From Nocardia nova SH22a (GTDB taxonomy: Bacteria; Actinomycetota; Actinomycetes; Mycobacteriales; Mycobacteriaceae): 64,000 bases of DNA. The notes beneath the pieces are model-generated. The model saw nothing but the letters and a program-made list of their open reading frames with translations, ran no database searches and was not told where the DNA came from. Shown here in pieces: positions 36,269 through 45,359 of this stretch (within the stretch, counting starts at the first letter, position 1; each line of letters opens with the position of its first letter). The position numbers and the translations under genes are program-made. Where the stretch lies: NCBI RefSeq assembly GCF_000523235.1, contig NZ_CP006850.1, forward strand, positions 6,572,001 through 6,636,000, read 5' to 3'.

Positions 36269-37066
36269 ATGAGTGACGATCTGGGCGCCGCGGGGCTGCG
36301 GTTCGAACGTGACGGCGTCCTCGGATGGTGTGTGATCGACCGGCCGCAGGCCCGCAACGCACTGACCCCGGCCATGTATTTCGGGATCAAACGCGCTGTG
36401 CGGCTGGTGAATTCGGATCCCGACCTGGCGGCGCTGATCATCACCGGTACCGATGACGTCTTCGCACCGGGCGGGGATCTCGGCGGGCGCTCGGAGCCGG
36501 GCGATGCGCTTCCGCCGGAGCTGTCCGGCCCGGATGTGCTGCCGTTCCTGGCGATTCGGGACAGCCGGGCCCCGGTGGTGGCGGCGGTGAACGGCATCTG
36601 CCAGGCGGGCGGGTTGCTGATCGCCATGCTGGCCGATATCGCCGTCGCCAGCGAGCGTGCGATGTTCCGGGTGCCGGAGTTGCTGCGCGGCATCCCGGAT
36701 GCCACCTACGCGGCGGTGCTCCCGGCCCATGTCGGCGTCGCGGTGGCGCGGGATCTGCTGTTGTCGGCACGCCGATTCGACGCGGCCGAGGCGCAGCGAC
36801 TCGGCGTGATCAGCCGGGTGGTGCCGCACGAACGGCTCCGCGACGAGGCGGTGGCGGCGGCCACCGAGATCCTGCGGACGGCGCCGCAGGCACGCGCCCA
36901 CGTCAAGCGCATGCTCAACGAACGCTACGGCGAGATCGACTACCAGACGATGTTCCTGGCGCTGGAGACCTCACCGGAGCCGCGGGAGGGTATGCGTGCC
37001 TTCATGGAAAAGCGTGCACCGGAATGGATTCCGGACGAACTCACCCCTCAGCGCACTACACCGTAG
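36269..37066 (+). CDS. Enoyl-CoA hydratase/isomerase family protein
   Basis: This 265-residue crotonase-fold protein has RPQARNALTPAM near 24-35, the oxyanion segment FAPGGDLGGR near 70-80 and AAVNGICQAGGL near 110-121. It hydrates or isomerises enoyl-CoA esters in beta-oxidation-like pathways. Ala/Gly replacements near the two usual Glu positions make the precise reaction uncertain. ATG 36269 has CGGAG 7 bases upstream. Its last 19 bp overlap the convergent PPOX gene. Confidence 0.85.
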   Translation: MSDDLGAAGLRFERDGVLGWCVIDRPQARNALTPAMYFGIKRAVRLVNSDPDLAALIITGTDDVFAPGGDLGGRSEPGDALPPELSGPDVLPFLAIRDSRAPVVAAVNGICQAGGLLIAMLADIAVASERAMFRVPELLRGIPDATYAAVLPAHVGVAVARDLLLSARRFDAAEAQRLGVISRVVPHERLRDEAVAAATEILRTAPQARAHVKRMLNERYGEIDYQTMFLALETSPEPREGMRAFMEKRAPEWIPDELTPQRTTP

Positions 37067-37476
37067 GCATGGTCGGGACGCAGGCGGACCACCACCCGCC
37101 GGTCTGCGACCATCGCCCTGCGGTAGTCGTCCCAATCGGGATGTTCACCGCTGAGCGCGCGATAGTAGGCGATCAGCTCCTCGACGGTGGCGTCGTCCGG
37201 GCTGGCGGCGACCGGCGTCAGCTCGACTGCGCCCTCCAGGACCGCATAGGCCCAGAAATCCTCGCGCGTGACGTGCAGCGCCGCCCAGGGCTCACGGCTC
37301 AGATTGAAATATTTCGCCCGATCGGCGGTGATGGATATCCGGATCACCCCGTCCGGGGCGGCCCAGTGCGTGACATTCGACAGCTGCGGCCTGCCGTTGC
37401 GGCGAATGGTGGTCAGGACGGAACGGGAAGTGGTCCCGGCGAAATCGAGGGCGGCATCGAGTTCCATGCCGAACAC
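37048..37476 (-). CDS. PPOX-class flavin/F420-dependent enzyme (TIGR03618-like)
   Basis: This 142-residue split-barrel protein has the pattern TTSRSVLTTIRRNGRPQLSNV and, later, ALHVTREDFWAYAVLEG. Members of this actinobacterial group bind F420 or FMN and reduce small molecules, and some degrade aflatoxin or biliverdin. An internal ATG at 37467 (MELDAAL) is an alternative start. The cofactor cannot be decided from sequence alone, but F420 is available in this group and a luciferase-like F420 candidate lies at 58.4 kb. Confidence 0.8.
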   Translation of the reverse strand: MFGMELDAALDFAGTTSRSVLTTIRRNGRPQLSNVTHWAAPDGVIRISITADRAKYFNLSREPWAALHVTREDFWAYAVLEGAVELTPVAASPDDATVEELIAYYRALSGEHPDWDDYRRAMVADRRVVVRLRPDHAYGVVR

Positions 37477-37509
37477 AACCGCGGTCGTGCGGTCGGTGTT
37501 CCCCGGTTG

Positions 37510-38052
37510 TCACTCCGACGCCCGGTCCGGCAGGTGGACCAGTATCAACCCGATCCCGGCGATCAGGAAGTTCTGCAGAGCGGCCGAGGAGGCGTTCACC
37601 TCCTTGTTGGCCCACATCCGGAACCATTCCCCGCCGACGGTCAGGAATGCGCCCCCGAACAACAGCACCGCCAGCACGAAGCCCAGACTCGACAGCCGCG
37701 CCGCGGTATCCGGGCGCACCCGCATCCGGCGCGGCCGCCCGGTCAGTTCGCGCACCCAAGCCACGGCCGCCGCGAGCAGTACGAGCGCGATCGCGGCCTC
37801 CCAGATCACCACGAGCACATAGACGGTCAGCGCGACCTTGTCACTGGTGACGGCGCGCCAATCGGTGGCCGGATCGTGGATCGTGGCTCGCATCGACAAC
37901 ACCGCGGCCACCCCACGCCGGTTGGTGGCGGTATCGGTGCAGTTGGTGAAGGCGACGAACAGATAGTAGAAACCTGTGATCGTCGTCAACACCGCCACCG
38001 CGGCCCGGCGGCCGCCCAGGACATCGAGAATCCGCACACCACCGGAACGCAT
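37510..38052 (-). CDS. DUF2165-family small integral membrane protein
   Basis: This 180-residue protein has four predicted membrane helices (about 17-35, 70-98, 120-140 and 158-175). It carries the family motif FTNCTD after the first helix and DWRAV before the second. The family has no known activity. It lies 33 bp upstream of the PPOX gene on the same strand, so a shared transcript is possible. Confidence 0.75.
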   Translation of the reverse strand: MRSGGVRILDVLGGRRAAVAVLTTITGFYYLFVAFTNCTDTATNRRGVAAVLSMRATIHDPATDWRAVTSDKVALTVYVLVVIWEAAIALVLLAAAVAWVRELTGRPRRMRVRPDTAARLSSLGFVLAVLLFGGAFLTVGGEWFRMWANKEVNASSAALQNFLIAGIGLILVHLPDRASE

Positions 38053-38154
38053 GCCGAATACCTAAGCGGTCCGGGCGCACATCGTCAACCGCAGTGTGCC
38101 CAGCCGACTTTCGCGAGAAGGATGCGCTCCGCACTCCGTGCCCGGCAGTCGGTT

Positions 38155-39372
38155 TCAGGTCCGTTCACGGGCGGTGAACGTGATCGGCAACCGCAGCGGC
38201 GACCGGGTCAGTCCCGCGTGGTAATCGATCACGGCATCCTCGGCCAACGCGATATCGTCCATCCGCTGCACGATCTCCTCCAGCGCGACCCTGATGTTCA
38301 ACCGCGCCAGATTCGACCCCGCGCACCGGTGCGGTCCGGCCCCGAAGGCGAAGTGGCGGTTGCGCGCCCGGGTCGGATCGAAGCGGTCCGGGTCGGGGAA
38401 TTCGCCCGCGTCCCGGTTGGCCGAGGCCCAGTGGATGAGCATCTTGTCACCGGATTCGATGGGGCACCCGGCCAATTCGGTTCCCTGGACCGCGGTGCGT
38501 CCCACCGAGACGAACGGCGAATCCAGGCGCAGCAGTTCCTCGACCGCCTTGGGCATGAGTTCGGGGCGCTCGCGCAACAGCTGCGGAATCTCCGGCTCCC
38601 GGCAGAACCGCTCCACCATGAGTCCGAGCGCACCGGCCGTGGTCTCCAGGCCACCGAGAATGAGAAGCTGTACGGCGCCGATGGTTTCGTCCTCGGTCAG
38701 CGGCACGCCGTCGATATCGGCGGCCAGGACGGCATCGACGACATCACCGCGCGGCGGCTGCTCGCGCCGGTCGGCGAGGAATCCCTTGACCCAGGCGTAG
38801 AGCCCCTTCCAGTTGTCCCGCGCGTCGGGATGATTCGGGATCGAGGAACGCGAGGCCAGATAGGCGACCTTCTCCAGTTCGTCGGCCGGGGCGCCGATGG
38901 CGAGTTCGAAGAAGGCCAGGCTCGGCAGCTGCCGGGCGAAGGCGTCCATGAACTCGCACTGCCCGTCGGCGATGAACTCGTCGATCAGCCGGGTCACCAG
39001 ATCCCGTGTGGGCTGCTCCCAGTCGGCGACCGCGGCGGGGGTGAAGTACGGGGTGATGAGGCTCTTGTAGCTGCGCTGCTCGGGCGGATCCACTTCGACG
39101 GGCAGATTGCGGACGACGCCCTTGGTGCCGGTCACCGAAAGCCCGTGCGCGGAACTGAACACCGCCCAGTTCTGCGCGACACTGAGCACTTCCTCGTAGC
39201 CCGAGGCCACCCAGAATCCGCCGTACTGCTCGCTGTGCGCGACCGGGCACAGCTCGCGCATGCGCGCCATCGTCTCCGGCAGCGTCGCGGCGAGGTCGGG
39301 CGAGAGGTGATCGAACTGGTGCAAGCACCAATCGTCGGGCAGGCGTACGCCGTTGGGCGTTGTCTTCTCCAT
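38155..39372 (-). CDS. Cytochrome P450 (class I, actinobacterial)
   Basis: This soluble 405-residue P450 has the heme loop FAFGAGPHRCAG with Cys350, the ExxR pair Glu279/Arg282, and I-helix GGLETT at 240-245 carrying the acid-Thr pair for O2 activation. It probably hydroxylates a small hydrophobic acid or terpenoid/steroid-like substrate. The electron donor is probably the CxxHxxC ferredoxin at 49287. Its promoter faces that of the aldehyde dehydrogenase gene, and two AGTAAG-type dyads lie in the shared interval. The hydroxylated product may be the dehydrogenase substrate. Confidence 0.93.
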   Translation of the reverse strand: MEKTTPNGVRLPDDWCLHQFDHLSPDLAATLPETMARMRELCPVAHSEQYGGFWVASGYEEVLSVAQNWAVFSSAHGLSVTGTKGVVRNLPVEVDPPEQRSYKSLITPYFTPAAVADWEQPTRDLVTRLIDEFIADGQCEFMDAFARQLPSLAFFELAIGAPADELEKVAYLASRSSIPNHPDARDNWKGLYAWVKGFLADRREQPPRGDVVDAVLAADIDGVPLTEDETIGAVQLLILGGLETTAGALGLMVERFCREPEIPQLLRERPELMPKAVEELLRLDSPFVSVGRTAVQGTELAGCPIESGDKMLIHWASANRDAGEFPDPDRFDPTRARNRHFAFGAGPHRCAGSNLARLNIRVALEEIVQRMDDIALAEDAVIDYHAGLTRSPLRLPITFTARERT

Positions 39373-39422
39373 GGTTTCCCCTGCGGATCGGGCACCGAGT
39401 GGGCGCCAACACACGATAACAG

Positions 39423-39436
39423 GGTAAGTGATTACT
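39423..39436. promoter_or_regulatory. Candidate TetR operator A (P450 side)
   Basis: GGTAAG-TG-ATTACT fits the shared dyad AGTAAG-NN-CTTACT with one change per half. It lies 50 bp upstream of the P450 ATG. Confidence 0.6.
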
Positions 39437-39475
39437 TTCTAGCGGCGAATCGGAAGCGGCGGCCTACCATGTGTT

Positions 39476-39489
39476 AGTAAGTTCTTACT
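39476..39489. promoter_or_regulatory. Candidate TetR operator B (aldehyde dehydrogenase side)
   Basis: AGTAAG-TT-CTTACT is a perfect 14-bp dyad and the best copy of the shared motif. It lies 56 bp ahead of the aldehyde dehydrogenase ATG. Confidence 0.7.
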
Positions 39490-39545
39490 CACAACTCCCG
39501 TCCGGCCGTGGCCGCGCACCGCGCCCGCCGTCAGGAAGGATTTCC

Positions 39546-41045
39546 ATGTCGACAAGCACGAGCGCGCCCACGCGGCTCCCCGCATTTCTCGACGGCCGCG
39601 CCAAACGTCTGCTGATCGGCGGCCGGTGGGAGGACGCGGCCGCGGGACGGACCTTCCCCAGCATCGATCCCTCCACCGGAACGGTCGTCGCCGAACTGGC
39701 CGCCGCCGACGCCACCGACGCCGACCGCGCGGTCACCGCGGCACGAGCCGCGCTGTCGGGGCCCTGGCGGACGTTCTCCCCGCGCGAGCGCCAGGCACTG
39801 CTGTGGGCCTTCGCCGACAAGGTGCAGGAGCACTTCGACGAACTGCGCCTGCTCGAAGCCCTGGACATGGGTTCCCCGCTGGGCCGCCGCCGTCCGGGCG
39901 GTAAGGCGTGGGAGGCAGAGGTGCTGCGCTACTACGCCGGGTGGGCCACCAAGATTCACGGTGAGACGCTGCCGAATTCGATTCCCGGCTCGGTGTTCAG
40001 CTACACGGTCCGCGAACCCGTCGGTGTCGTCGCCGCGATCGTGCCGTGGAACCGGCCGGTGGCCAATGCGGTGTGGAAGATCGCGCCCGTGCTGGCGACC
40101 GGATGCACCATCGTCCTCAAACCCGCCGAGGAGGCGAGCCTGGCCGCGCTGCGGCTCGGTGAACTGCTGGGCGAGATCGGCATTCCCGACGGTGTGGTGA
40201 ACATCGTGACCGGCGACGGCGAGAGTGTCGGCGCGGCACTCACCGTGCACCCCGAGGTGGACAAGATCGCGTTCACCGGATCGACGGCGGTGGGCCGCGA
40301 GATCATCCGGTCCTCCGCGGATACACTCAAGCGCGTATCGGTGGAGCTGGGCGGCAAGTCGCCGGATGTGGTGTTCGCGGATGCCGATCTGGCCAAGGCG
40401 ATTCCGGGCGCGGGAATGGGCGTGTTCTCCAACTCCGGCCAAACCTGTTGTGCCGGAACGCGGATCTTCGTCGAACGACCGGTGTACGACGAATTCGTCG
40501 ACGGTCTCTCGGATTTCGCACGGTCGCTGGCGGTCGGCAACAGCCTCGACCCGACGACGAAGATCGGGCCGCTGGTGTCGAAACAGCAATTGGACCGGGT
40601 CTGCGACTATCTCGCGGTCGGACCGGCCGAGGGCGTGCGGACGACCGCGGGAGGTGCGCGCATCGACTCCGGTGACTTGGCCGCGGGGTATTTCGTGGAG
40701 CCCACCGTCTTCGCCGATGTGAGCGACGAGATGCGGGTGGCCCGGGAGGAGATCTTCGGCCCGGTGGCGTGTGTGCTGCCGTTCGACACTCTGGACGAGG
40801 TCGCGGTTCGGGCCAACGACTCGGAATACGGTCTGGCCGGGGGTATCTGGACCCGCGACATCGGCACCGGGCACAAGCTGGCCGGGCTGTTGCGCACCGG
40901 AACGGTGTGGGTCAACACGATGTTGCTGTTCGATCCGGCGGTGCCGTTCGGCGGATACAAGATGAGCGGATACGGCCGCGAGATGGGACCGCACTCGCTC
41001 GACGAGTATCTGGAGGTCAAGTCGGTGTGGATCAACACCGACTGA
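39546..41045 (+). CDS. Aldehyde dehydrogenase (NAD(P)-dependent)
   Basis: This 499-residue member of the classic ALDH superfamily has Asn169 in PWNR, Glu267 in VELGGKSP, catalytic Cys301 in SGQTCCAG and the C-terminal FGGYKMSGYGRE motif. It oxidises an aldehyde to the acid. AAGGA precedes the ATG. The gene is divergent from the P450 and shares the operator region with it. A long hairpin at 41077 closes it. Motifs are all present, so it is presumably active. Confidence 0.94.
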   Translation: MSTSTSAPTRLPAFLDGRAKRLLIGGRWEDAAAGRTFPSIDPSTGTVVAELAAADATDADRAVTAARAALSGPWRTFSPRERQALLWAFADKVQEHFDELRLLEALDMGSPLGRRRPGGKAWEAEVLRYYAGWATKIHGETLPNSIPGSVFSYTVREPVGVVAAIVPWNRPVANAVWKIAPVLATGCTIVLKPAEEASLAALRLGELLGEIGIPDGVVNIVTGDGESVGAALTVHPEVDKIAFTGSTAVGREIIRSSADTLKRVSVELGGKSPDVVFADADLAKAIPGAGMGVFSNSGQTCCAGTRIFVERPVYDEFVDGLSDFARSLAVGNSLDPTTKIGPLVSKQQLDRVCDYLAVGPAEGVRTTAGGARIDSGDLAAGYFVEPTVFADVSDEMRVAREEIFGPVACVLPFDTLDEVAVRANDSEYGLAGGIWTRDIGTGHKLAGLLRTGTVWVNTMLLFDPAVPFGGYKMSGYGREMGPHSLDEYLEVKSVWINTD

Positions 41046-41076
41046 GCGGACCGGCGGCGGTCGTAAGGAGACAGAC

Positions 41077-41116
41077 GAAGGGCCCCTGGATCGGAAAACC
41101 GTTCCAGGGGCCCTTC
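41077..41116. terminator. Bidirectional terminator between ALDH and amidohydrolase genes
   Basis: Arms 41077-41090 and 41103-41116 form a perfect 14-bp stem. It continues past one T-T mismatch into CGG/CCG around an AAAA tetraloop. It lies between two convergent stops. Confidence 0.85.
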
Positions 41117-41142
41117 ATCCGCGGCGCGTCACCCGGTCGCGG

Positions 41143-42783
41143 TCAGCTGCGCAGCAGACGACCCGCGGCCGTCTCGGTCACGTCCACGCCTTCGGCCCGT
41201 GTCTCGACACCGTTGACCCACATGTGCCGCACACCGGTGCTGTGCACCACCAGCCGATCCGCACCGCCGGGCTGGTCGTAGACCCGCTCGATCGGGCTGG
41301 TGCCGATGGTGTCCGGATCGAAGGCCACCAGATCGGCGAAGTATCCCTCCCGGATCAGCCCGCGTTCGCGGATGCGGAAGGCGTGCGCGGGCTGGCCGGT
41401 GAGCCGCCACACCGCGTCCTCGAGCCGGATCGCCTTGCGCTCGCGCACCCAGTGCCCGAGCAGATGCGTCGAATAGCAGGCGTCGCAGAGCTGACTGGCA
41501 TGTGCGCCCGCATCCGACAGGCCGAGGATGGTGCGCTTGTCGGCGAGCAGATCACCGATCTCGTCGTCACCGTCGTTGTCGAGCACCACCCGGAACCGGG
41601 TCGCCATGTCATCGGCGAGCGCGATGTCGAGCATCAGGTCGAAGGCCGTGGTTCCACGCTCGGATGCCAAGCGGTCCAACGGAATTCCCACCGCGTCCGG
41701 ATCGGCGGCGGTCTCCTCGACCGCGACCTTCGGCCACCGATGCGCCCAGGCCGCCAGGGTCGTGGGCCGGGCCCGCTCCCGCCAGGACTGATCCCGGTAG
41801 AGCGCGGCACGCTCCTCGCGCGGGAGGGCGAGCACTTCCTTCCATTCGTCGATCTCACCCAGCGGCGCCGGATCGGCGAGGCTCACCTGCATGACGATCG
41901 GACGGCAGGCGATCTGCGGATACACCTCCCCCGGCAGCGCACCGCCGCGCTCGACGGTGCGCATGGCCGCACCGGGTTTGTCGGCGCGGGCCACCAGCGC
42001 CGTCCAGGTCACCGGAATGCCGTAGCGCACCGACAGATCCGAGAACTGATTGACGAACATGCCGGGTCCGATGGACACCTGCAGAATGCCTTTGCCCGCG
42101 GCGCCCAATTCGGCCGCGAGGGCGTCGACCTCGTCCACCTCGGCGAACCGGCTGGGCACCGGCCGCCCGAACGCGCCCTGATGTGCGGGCTGGCGCGAGG
42201 TCGACAATCCGACCGCCCCCGCCGCGACGGCCTCGCGGACCAGAGCCCGCATGGTGTCGAGTTCCTCCGGCGTCGCCGACCGTTCCTCACCGCCGAGCAC
42301 GAACAGCCGCAGCGGCGTATGTCCCAGGAACGCGGCGACATTCAGCCGTTTGCGCCGCTGCTCGAGCGCGTCGAGGTACTCCGGGAAGGTCTCGAAGCAC
42401 CAGTCGATTCCGGCGTCGAGCGCCTCCATCGACATACCTTCGACGTTTTCCAGTGTGCGCACGATGATCTCGCGATGCGGCGGCCGGGTCGGCGCGACAC
42501 CGAATCCGCAATTGCCCATCACCACCGTGGTGACACCGTGCCAGCAGGACGGGGTGAGGTCACCGTCCCACAGGATCTGCGCGTCGTAGTGGGTGTGGAT
42601 GTCGATGAAACCCGGTGCCAGCGTGAGCCCGTCGAGATCGACGACCCGCGTACCGGGGTCCGGCGTCAGTTCGCCGGGCCCCGCGACGGCGGAGATGCGG
42701 TCACCGGTCACCGCGACGTCGGCGGCCCGGCCGGGATCGCCGCTTCCGTCGACCAGCCAGGCGCGGCGCAGCAACAGATCCAT
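41143..42783 (-). CDS. D-aminoacylase-like amidohydrolase (first copy)
   Basis: This 546-residue TIM-barrel amidohydrolase has metal ligands His63/His65 in DIHTHYD and Cys92 in GNCG, the set seen in N-acyl-D-amino-acid deacylases. A later NDGDDE and SDAGAHASQ segment completes the active site. Many such proteins in catabolic clusters act on substrates other than acyl-amino acids. It lies 43 bp downstream of the Rieske gene on the same strand and probably shares its transcript. A related copy is at 46584-48290. Confidence 0.88.
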   Translation of the reverse strand: MDLLLRRAWLVDGSGDPGRAADVAVTGDRISAVAGPGELTPDPGTRVVDLDGLTLAPGFIDIHTHYDAQILWDGDLTPSCWHGVTTVVMGNCGFGVAPTRPPHREIIVRTLENVEGMSMEALDAGIDWCFETFPEYLDALEQRRKRLNVAAFLGHTPLRLFVLGGEERSATPEELDTMRALVREAVAAGAVGLSTSRQPAHQGAFGRPVPSRFAEVDEVDALAAELGAAGKGILQVSIGPGMFVNQFSDLSVRYGIPVTWTALVARADKPGAAMRTVERGGALPGEVYPQIACRPIVMQVSLADPAPLGEIDEWKEVLALPREERAALYRDQSWRERARPTTLAAWAHRWPKVAVEETAADPDAVGIPLDRLASERGTTAFDLMLDIALADDMATRFRVVLDNDGDDEIGDLLADKRTILGLSDAGAHASQLCDACYSTHLLGHWVRERKAIRLEDAVWRLTGQPAHAFRIRERGLIREGYFADLVAFDPDTIGTSPIERVYDQPGGADRLVVHSTGVRHMWVNGVETRAEGVDVTETAAGRLLRS

Positions 42784-42826
42784 GGGTCCTCCGATCGAAA
42801 CGAATCAACTTGGTGGCGAGGGCTTG

Positions 42827-43990
42827 TCAGCTCCGGGCCGCGCGGGCGTCCGCCAGCGCGTCCTCGAAACCGCGGTGCAGATGTTGTGGCGCGGGTTCGT
42901 TGCGACCGAAGACGATGGTGTCCAGCACCCCGGCCCGGATCCCCGGTTCGGTGCGCCCGGCGACCCAGAAATCCTCGCCGTCGACGACGGTTTCGCAGAT
43001 CCACGGCGCCATGTCGACCGCCTTGGCCCGCTCCTCGTCGCTGAGATCCGGGCGCAGATAGGTGCTGTGCACGACATCGGAACTGTCCGCGCCGACCGGC
43101 ACGATCTGCCACAGTTCCAGGTGCCGGCTGTCGAAGGTCAGGCTGGTGTTCGGAAACAGCGCGTACTGCAAACTGATGTGGCCCATGACATCTCCCCATT
43201 GTTCGTCGGGGAGGTCGCGCAGCTCGTCGATGGTGCGCAGTGCCGAGCAGTTGCGCAGATGCCGCCCGAACGGATCGAAGGTCAGCACACCGCCGTAGGC
43301 GTACTTGGCGAGGGTCTTACGGTGTAGGAAGCGGAAGTGATAGTTCTCCCGGAAGGTGTCGAGGGTGACCTTCCAGTTGGCCGCGACATGATGAACATGT
43401 GGTTCGCCGTGCATCTCCCAGTCCGCGAAGTCGAGCATCGCGAGTTCGTCGGCCAGGCCGGGTCCGAGGTATTCGTCCACGTCCAGCGCCGGTCCCGGAC
43501 GCAGCGACCCGATGATCAGCCCGTACCCCTCAGCGACGGGCAGTTCGACAAGTCCCTTGCGCTCGAGGCACATTCCCGCGAACGCCTCCTCCACCGGCAC
43601 CGCGACGAGTTTGCCGTCGAGATCGTAGGTCCAGGAGTGGAACGGGCAGGCGAAGCGGGTGCGCGCACCGGCGCCGTCGGCCACGCGCACACCGCGATGG
43701 CGGCAGGCATTGGCGAAGGCCCGGACGTGGCCGTCTTCGTTGCGCGTCAACAGAACCGGGACCCCGCACAGATCGACCGTGCGATAGGTGCCCGCATGCG
43801 GTAGCGCCCCGGACAGGCACAGCACCAGCGGATGTCCGCGGAACAGCACCTCGAATTCCTCGGCGTGCCGGTCCTGCGAGTAGATATCGGTCGGCAACTC
43901 GAGGATGTCCGGCGCGAGATCGGTACTGCCCGCATCGATGTGATCGAGCAATCGGCGCGCGAGGCCGTGTTCCAGCGCTTGCCTGTCCAT
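42827..43990 (-). CDS. Rieske non-heme iron oxygenase, alpha subunit
   Basis: This 387-residue ring-hydroxylating oxygenase-type protein has Rieske [2Fe-2S] ligands Cys96/His98 (CRHRG) and Cys115/His118 (CPFHSW). The mononuclear iron site includes His218 and His223 in ENYHFRFLHRK. No beta subunit or dedicated reductase gene is adjacent. ATG at 43990 follows GGAG, preferred over GTG 44002. It may hydroxylate, demethylate or open an aromatic or alicyclic ring. Promoter region contains operator C shared with the TetR gene. Confidence 0.93.
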   Translation of the reverse strand: MDRQALEHGLARRLLDHIDAGSTDLAPDILELPTDIYSQDRHAEEFEVLFRGHPLVLCLSGALPHAGTYRTVDLCGVPVLLTRNEDGHVRAFANACRHRGVRVADGAGARTRFACPFHSWTYDLDGKLVAVPVEEAFAGMCLERKGLVELPVAEGYGLIIGSLRPGPALDVDEYLGPGLADELAMLDFADWEMHGEPHVHHVAANWKVTLDTFRENYHFRFLHRKTLAKYAYGGVLTFDPFGRHLRNCSALRTIDELRDLPDEQWGDVMGHISLQYALFPNTSLTFDSRHLELWQIVPVGADSSDVVHSTYLRPDLSDEERAKAVDMAPWICETVVDGEDFWVAGRTEPGIRAGVLDTIVFGRNEPAPQHLHRGFEDALADARAARS

Positions 43991-44045
43991 AACAAACTCC
44001 ACCCGAAACTTCAGACCCGAAGGACGGTCATATGGGAGCTTAGAG

Positions 44046-44059
44046 GGTAATTACTTACT
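44046..44059. promoter_or_regulatory. Candidate TetR operator C (Rieske/TetR divergent region)
   Basis: GGTAAT-TA-CTTACT keeps a perfect right half and a left half with two changes. It lies 55 bp upstream of the Rieske ATG and about 155 bp ahead of the TetR gene, near a TAGGAT -10 box at 44143-44148. This fits repression of Rieske and autoregulation. Confidence 0.6.
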
Positions 44060-44214
44060 CCGCAAGGAAACGCCCATACCCGCAACTACCTGGATAAACG
44101 TTTGCCCGAATGGTCGCTCAACCACTGTCGCCGTCCGCGCATTAGGATAAAGTGTGTACCCACTCACCACGCCGATCGCCACCGGCGTATCCACCCCGGA
44201 AACGAGGAGGCATC

Positions 44215-44925
44215 GTGGCCAGAACCACGACGACGGGACGGTCCGCGAGCCCGAACGGCGCCGCGGCCAGCGCCCCGCCGGTGCGCCGACGGCTCACCGC
44301 CGAAGCCCGCAAGAGTTCCATCCTGGCCGCCGCCCGCCGCGCGTTCAGCGAGACCGGCGATATGAACGGCACCACGGTCAAGATGATCGCCGAGCACAGC
44401 GGTATCAGCGAGGGAATCATCTACCGGCACTTCGAGAGTAAGGACCAACTGTTCTTCGAGGCGGTGGTGGAGCCGCTGAAGACCGCCGTCGACGATCTGG
44501 TCGCCGCGACCGCCATCGTCGACCGCGATCAGCCGCTCACGCCGCAGCGCCAGCTGGATACGCTGAAAGGTCTTTACAAACAGCTGATTTCGACACTCGA
44601 CGAGGTGCTGCCGCTCCTGGGCCTCGTCCTGTTCGGCGACCCGCAGGTGGCACGCCGGTTCTACCGCGAGAACTTCGCCACCGCGATGGACCGGCTGGCC
44701 GAGGCGTGGCGCGAGGTCGAGGATCGCTACGGCTTCCACTTCGAATCGCCCGACATCTCGGCGCGGGCCGTGATGGGCATGGCGCTGATGCAGGCCCTGG
44801 AGACCCGGCACGGCACGGCCAAGAAGGCCGAGCGCGACCGGGCCGTCACGTTGATCAGCGAGGGCACCGTCAAGGGATTCTTCCCGGTGATCGAAGGAGC
44901 CGAATCCGATGAGCACACAGCATGA
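44215..44925 (+). CDS. TetR-family regulator, proposed controller of the catabolic island
   Basis: This 236-residue protein has a basic N-terminal tail, a TetR helix-turn-helix at about 54-73 (TVKMIAEHSGISEGIIYRHF) and a helical ligand domain. The GTG at 44215 follows AACGAGGAGG. The ligand is probably an acyl-CoA pathway intermediate, as for KstR2. It is the only regulator in the island, and the recurring AGTAAG-NN-CTTACT dyad has the same 14-bp AAG-NN-CTT layout as the KstR2 site, so binding by this protein is the leading hypothesis. Confidence 0.88.
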   Translation: MARTTTTGRSASPNGAAASAPPVRRRLTAEARKSSILAAARRAFSETGDMNGTTVKMIAEHSGISEGIIYRHFESKDQLFFEAVVEPLKTAVDDLVAATAIVDRDQPLTPQRQLDTLKGLYKQLISTLDEVLPLLGLVLFGDPQVARRFYRENFATAMDRLAEAWREVEDRYGFHFESPDISARAVMGMALMQALETRHGTAKKAERDRAVTLISEGTVKGFFPVIEGAESDEHTA

Positions 44926-45322
44926 TTCAGCCGTCGGCGGCCTGGCGATCGTGACCGAGCTGTCCCGGCGGTTCGCCGCCGGTGACGGTGCGGGCGCACT
45001 GGCGCTGTTCCACCCGGAGATCCGGATCGAACAGCCGCGGTCGCTGCCCCACGGCGGCAGCTATCACGGGCACGCCGGGGTGGCCGCCATGGGCGAATCC
45101 TTCGGGCGGTACTGGGAGCGCAGTATCGACAACCCGCGCATCTTCGGCTCCGACGAGGCGGTCGTCCAGCTCACCACGCAGACCTGGACGGCCCGGGAAT
45201 CCGGGCGCCGCGCGACCGTCGACGTGGTCGAGCTGTTCTCCTTCGCCGACGGGATGGTCCGTGAGATCCGGGTGTTCCAGCAGGACACCCACGCCCTGCT
45301 GGCCACCCTCACGCAGTCCTGA
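44909..45322 (+). CDS. SnoaL-like/NTF2-fold protein
   Basis: This 137-residue protein of NTF2-like fold has GDGAGALALFHPEIRIEQP early and a hydrophobic pocket motif later. Such proteins act as ketosteroid isomerases, cyclases, small hydratases or ligand-binding domains. Acid-base residues cannot be assigned with confidence. It overlaps the TetR stop by 17 bp, so translation is coupled. It ends before a hairpin at 45328. Confidence 0.75.
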   Translation: MSTQHDSAVGGLAIVTELSRRFAAGDGAGALALFHPEIRIEQPRSLPHGGSYHGHAGVAAMGESFGRYWERSIDNPRIFGSDEAVVQLTTQTWTARESGRRATVDVVELFSFADGMVREIRVFQQDTHALLATLTQS

Positions 45323-45327
45323 GAAGT

Positions 45328-45356
45328 GCGGCGGCCGAACCGGTTCCGGCCGCCGC
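45328..45356. terminator. Bidirectional terminator between SnoaL-like and thiolase genes
   Basis: Ten-bp GC-rich arms 45328-45337 and 45347-45356 with a 9-nt loop lie between the two convergent stop codons. Confidence 0.75.
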
Positions 45357-45359
45357 CAC